From: JBAXTE01 sp964653595
GTDB lineage: Bacteria; Bacteroidota; Bacteroidia; Bacteroidales; WCHB1-69
NCBI GenBank assembly: GCA_964653595.1
Contig: CAZZHH010000070.1
Span: 1 to 15,991 of the forward strand
Direction of reading: 5' to 3'
DNA length: 15,991 bases
The stretch's first letter is position 1. Every line of letters starts with the position of its first letter. Shown piece after piece: positions 14,765 to 15,991 of this stretch. A model generated the notes under the pieces. It had not been told where the DNA came from. It saw only the letters and a list, made by a program, of their open reading frames with translations, and did no database searches. The position numbers and the translations under genes were made by a program.

Positions 14765-15991
14765 GTGCAACAGCATTTACAAAAGATCCTATATCGTCTA
14801 CTTCTGGCAATAATATTTTTTGCAACGTTCAATAGTAATGCACAGACAATGCTTAAAACAAAAAAAATAATCGCATCCAATACCGAATTAAAACTAGACA
14901 CTCTTCCAATTGTTCCAAATTCATTATCCGCGAAATATAACAACATCCCAATTGAACCAAACAAATATCTGCTTAACAATTTTAGTTCTTCTATTCGCTT
15001 TTTAGACTCATCCCTATCAAATACAGAAATAGAAGTGACATATCAAGTTTTTTCTTTCGACTTTTCAAAATCATTTCAGAAAAGAGATAAAAAAATGATA
15101 GAAAGAAAAGAATATAGTTCCATCAACGATTTTAAAGCTGAAAATAAGCCATTTACAAATCCATGGCTTGAAAACTCGAGCGATCTTTCAAAATCAGGAA
15201 GTATAACCCGTGGAATATCCATTGGAAATAGACAAGATGTTGTAGTAAACTCAGATCTAAATCTACAACTTGATGGTATCTTATTTGATAATTTCAAAAT
15301 TAAAGCTACCATCAGCGATAAAAATATTCCCCTTCAACCAGAAGGAAACACCCAACAAATTCAAGAGTTTGATAAAGTATTCATTCAACTCTATAACGAT
15401 AAAACTAAAATTACTGCAGGAGATTTTGACATCATTTCCCCAAAAACCACGTTTTTTAAAACAAACAAAAAAGTTCTAGGAACTCAAGTAGAATACAAAA
15501 TAAACTTTTCAAAAAAAATGCAATTTTCAACCAACACATCGGTTGCAATTACAAAGGGGAAGTTTACTAGATTAAATATTTTACCAATAGACGGTAATCA
15601 AGGACCTTACCGACTAACAAACGAAAATGGAGATGCCAATATCATCATCATTGGTGGTTCAGAAAGAGTATTTGTAGATGGAGTCTTACTATCAAGGGGC
15701 ATAAACAATGAATACACGATTGACTATAATCTTGGTGAATTGACATTTACTTCCAAAAAAATTATATCTCGCGAAGAGAAAATTGTGATTGAATTTGAGT
15801 ATACCGATCGCCATTATTCACGGACTCTGTTATCAAGCTTTAATCAATGGCAAAACAATAACCTTAAGGTAGATTTTCATATCTACTCGGAGCAAGATAT
15901 GAAAAACCAATCCATTCAACCAGAGTTAACTAACGACCAAAAGAAAATTCTAAAGGAAGCAGGAAACCAATTCGACCTTATGACATCCCCA
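14765..15991 (+). CDS. Large exported, probably outer-membrane protein (3' end beyond window)
   Basis: The frame is open for 409 codons to the window end without a stop. The nearest in-frame stop upstream is at 14750, and the first usual start is GTG at 14765. From there a signal peptide follows (about 1-28, LLLAIIFFATFNSNAQ). The only nearby ATG comes after the cleavage site, so GTG is chosen. The mature part carries SGSITRGISIGNRQDVVVNS, then LNLQLDG, QPEGNTQQIQEFDKVFIQL and VFVDGVLLSRGINNEYTIDY. From memory this pattern occurs in very large Bacteroidota outer-membrane proteins of unknown function, distantly like parts of SprA. It starts 67 bp after the barrel gene with no terminator between. 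Family and role are uncertain. Confidence 0.75.
   Translation, partial: MQQHLQKILYRLLLAIIFFATFNSNAQTMLKTKKIIASNTELKLDTLPIVPNSLSAKYNNIPIEPNKYLLNNFSSSIRFLDSSLSNTEIEVTYQVFSFDFSKSFQKRDKKMIERKEYSSINDFKAENKPFTNPWLENSSDLSKSGSITRGISIGNRQDVVVNSDLNLQLDGILFDNFKIKATISDKNIPLQPEGNTQQIQEFDKVFIQLYNDKTKITAGDFDIISPKTTFFKTNKKVLGTQVEYKINFSKKMQFSTNTSVAITKGKFTRLNILPIDGNQGPYRLTNENGDANIIIIGGSERVFVDGVLLSRGINNEYTIDYNLGELTFTSKKIISREEKIVIEFEYTDRHYSRTLLSSFNQWQNNNLKVDFHIYSEQDMKNQSIQPELTNDQKKILKEAGNQFDLMTSP

Noticed and set aside
14641..14979. Minus-strand 112-codon frame
   Set aside because: It is antisense to the end of the barrel gene and to the signal peptide of the next gene, both of which have clear coding character on the plus strand.

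Overview
The window is an AT-rich chromosomal segment of a member of the Bacteroidota. Three things point there. The promoters are of the TAnnTTTG (-7) / TTTG (-33) type. One protein carries a type IX secretion (T9SS) C-terminal sorting domain. The gene starts lack Shine-Dalgarno sequences. The linkage of era, der and an mlaE-mlaF pair is also, from memory, familiar in this phylum. I would not name a genus.

Layout. Positions 1-221 hold an initiator tRNA-fMet gene on the minus strand. Next to it is a truncated tandem copy with a changed anticodon, and each unit carries its own terminator. Divergent promoters separate this from a housekeeping block on the plus strand: era (374-1258), der (1449-2753) and an Hsp15-like S4 RNA-binding protein (2757-3182), all ribosome-assembly or ribosome-rescue factors. 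Convergent to it is a minus-strand operon: mlaE permease, mlaF ATPase and cvpA (5208 down to 3143). The 3' ends of cvpA and the Hsp15 gene overlap by 40 bp in a GA/TC-rich tract that encodes an acidic tail one way and a serine tail the other. Next, on the minus strand, is a secreted T9SS-sorted protein (6395-5505) with its own promoter and a strong terminator.

From 6583 onward all genes are on the plus strand. A tight cluster comes first: a TIGR02757-family protein, a small thioredoxin-like protein, TlyA-type RNA methyltransferase and an exported eight-TPR protein. A roughly 430-bp non-coding stretch rich in palindromes follows (9451-9881), and may hold the relic of an ORF. Then comes a very large hybrid sensor-kinase-like gene (9882-13970). 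An in-frame TGA at 11436-11438 interrupts it inside a PAS domain, yet the same reading frame stays open for more than 800 codons afterwards. Its kinase core has lost the phospho-acceptor histidine and most ATP-binding motifs, and its first receiver is degenerate. Only the last receiver looks canonical.

The sensor gene overlaps by 17 bp an exported, probably beta-barrel protein (13954-14697). After 67 bp a large exported, probably outer-membrane protein begins at a GTG (14765) and runs off the window end. These three genes look like one transcription unit linking an inner-membrane sensor with two envelope proteins. That is the part of the window most likely to be undescribed, although the function is unknown and the sensor may be a decaying gene.
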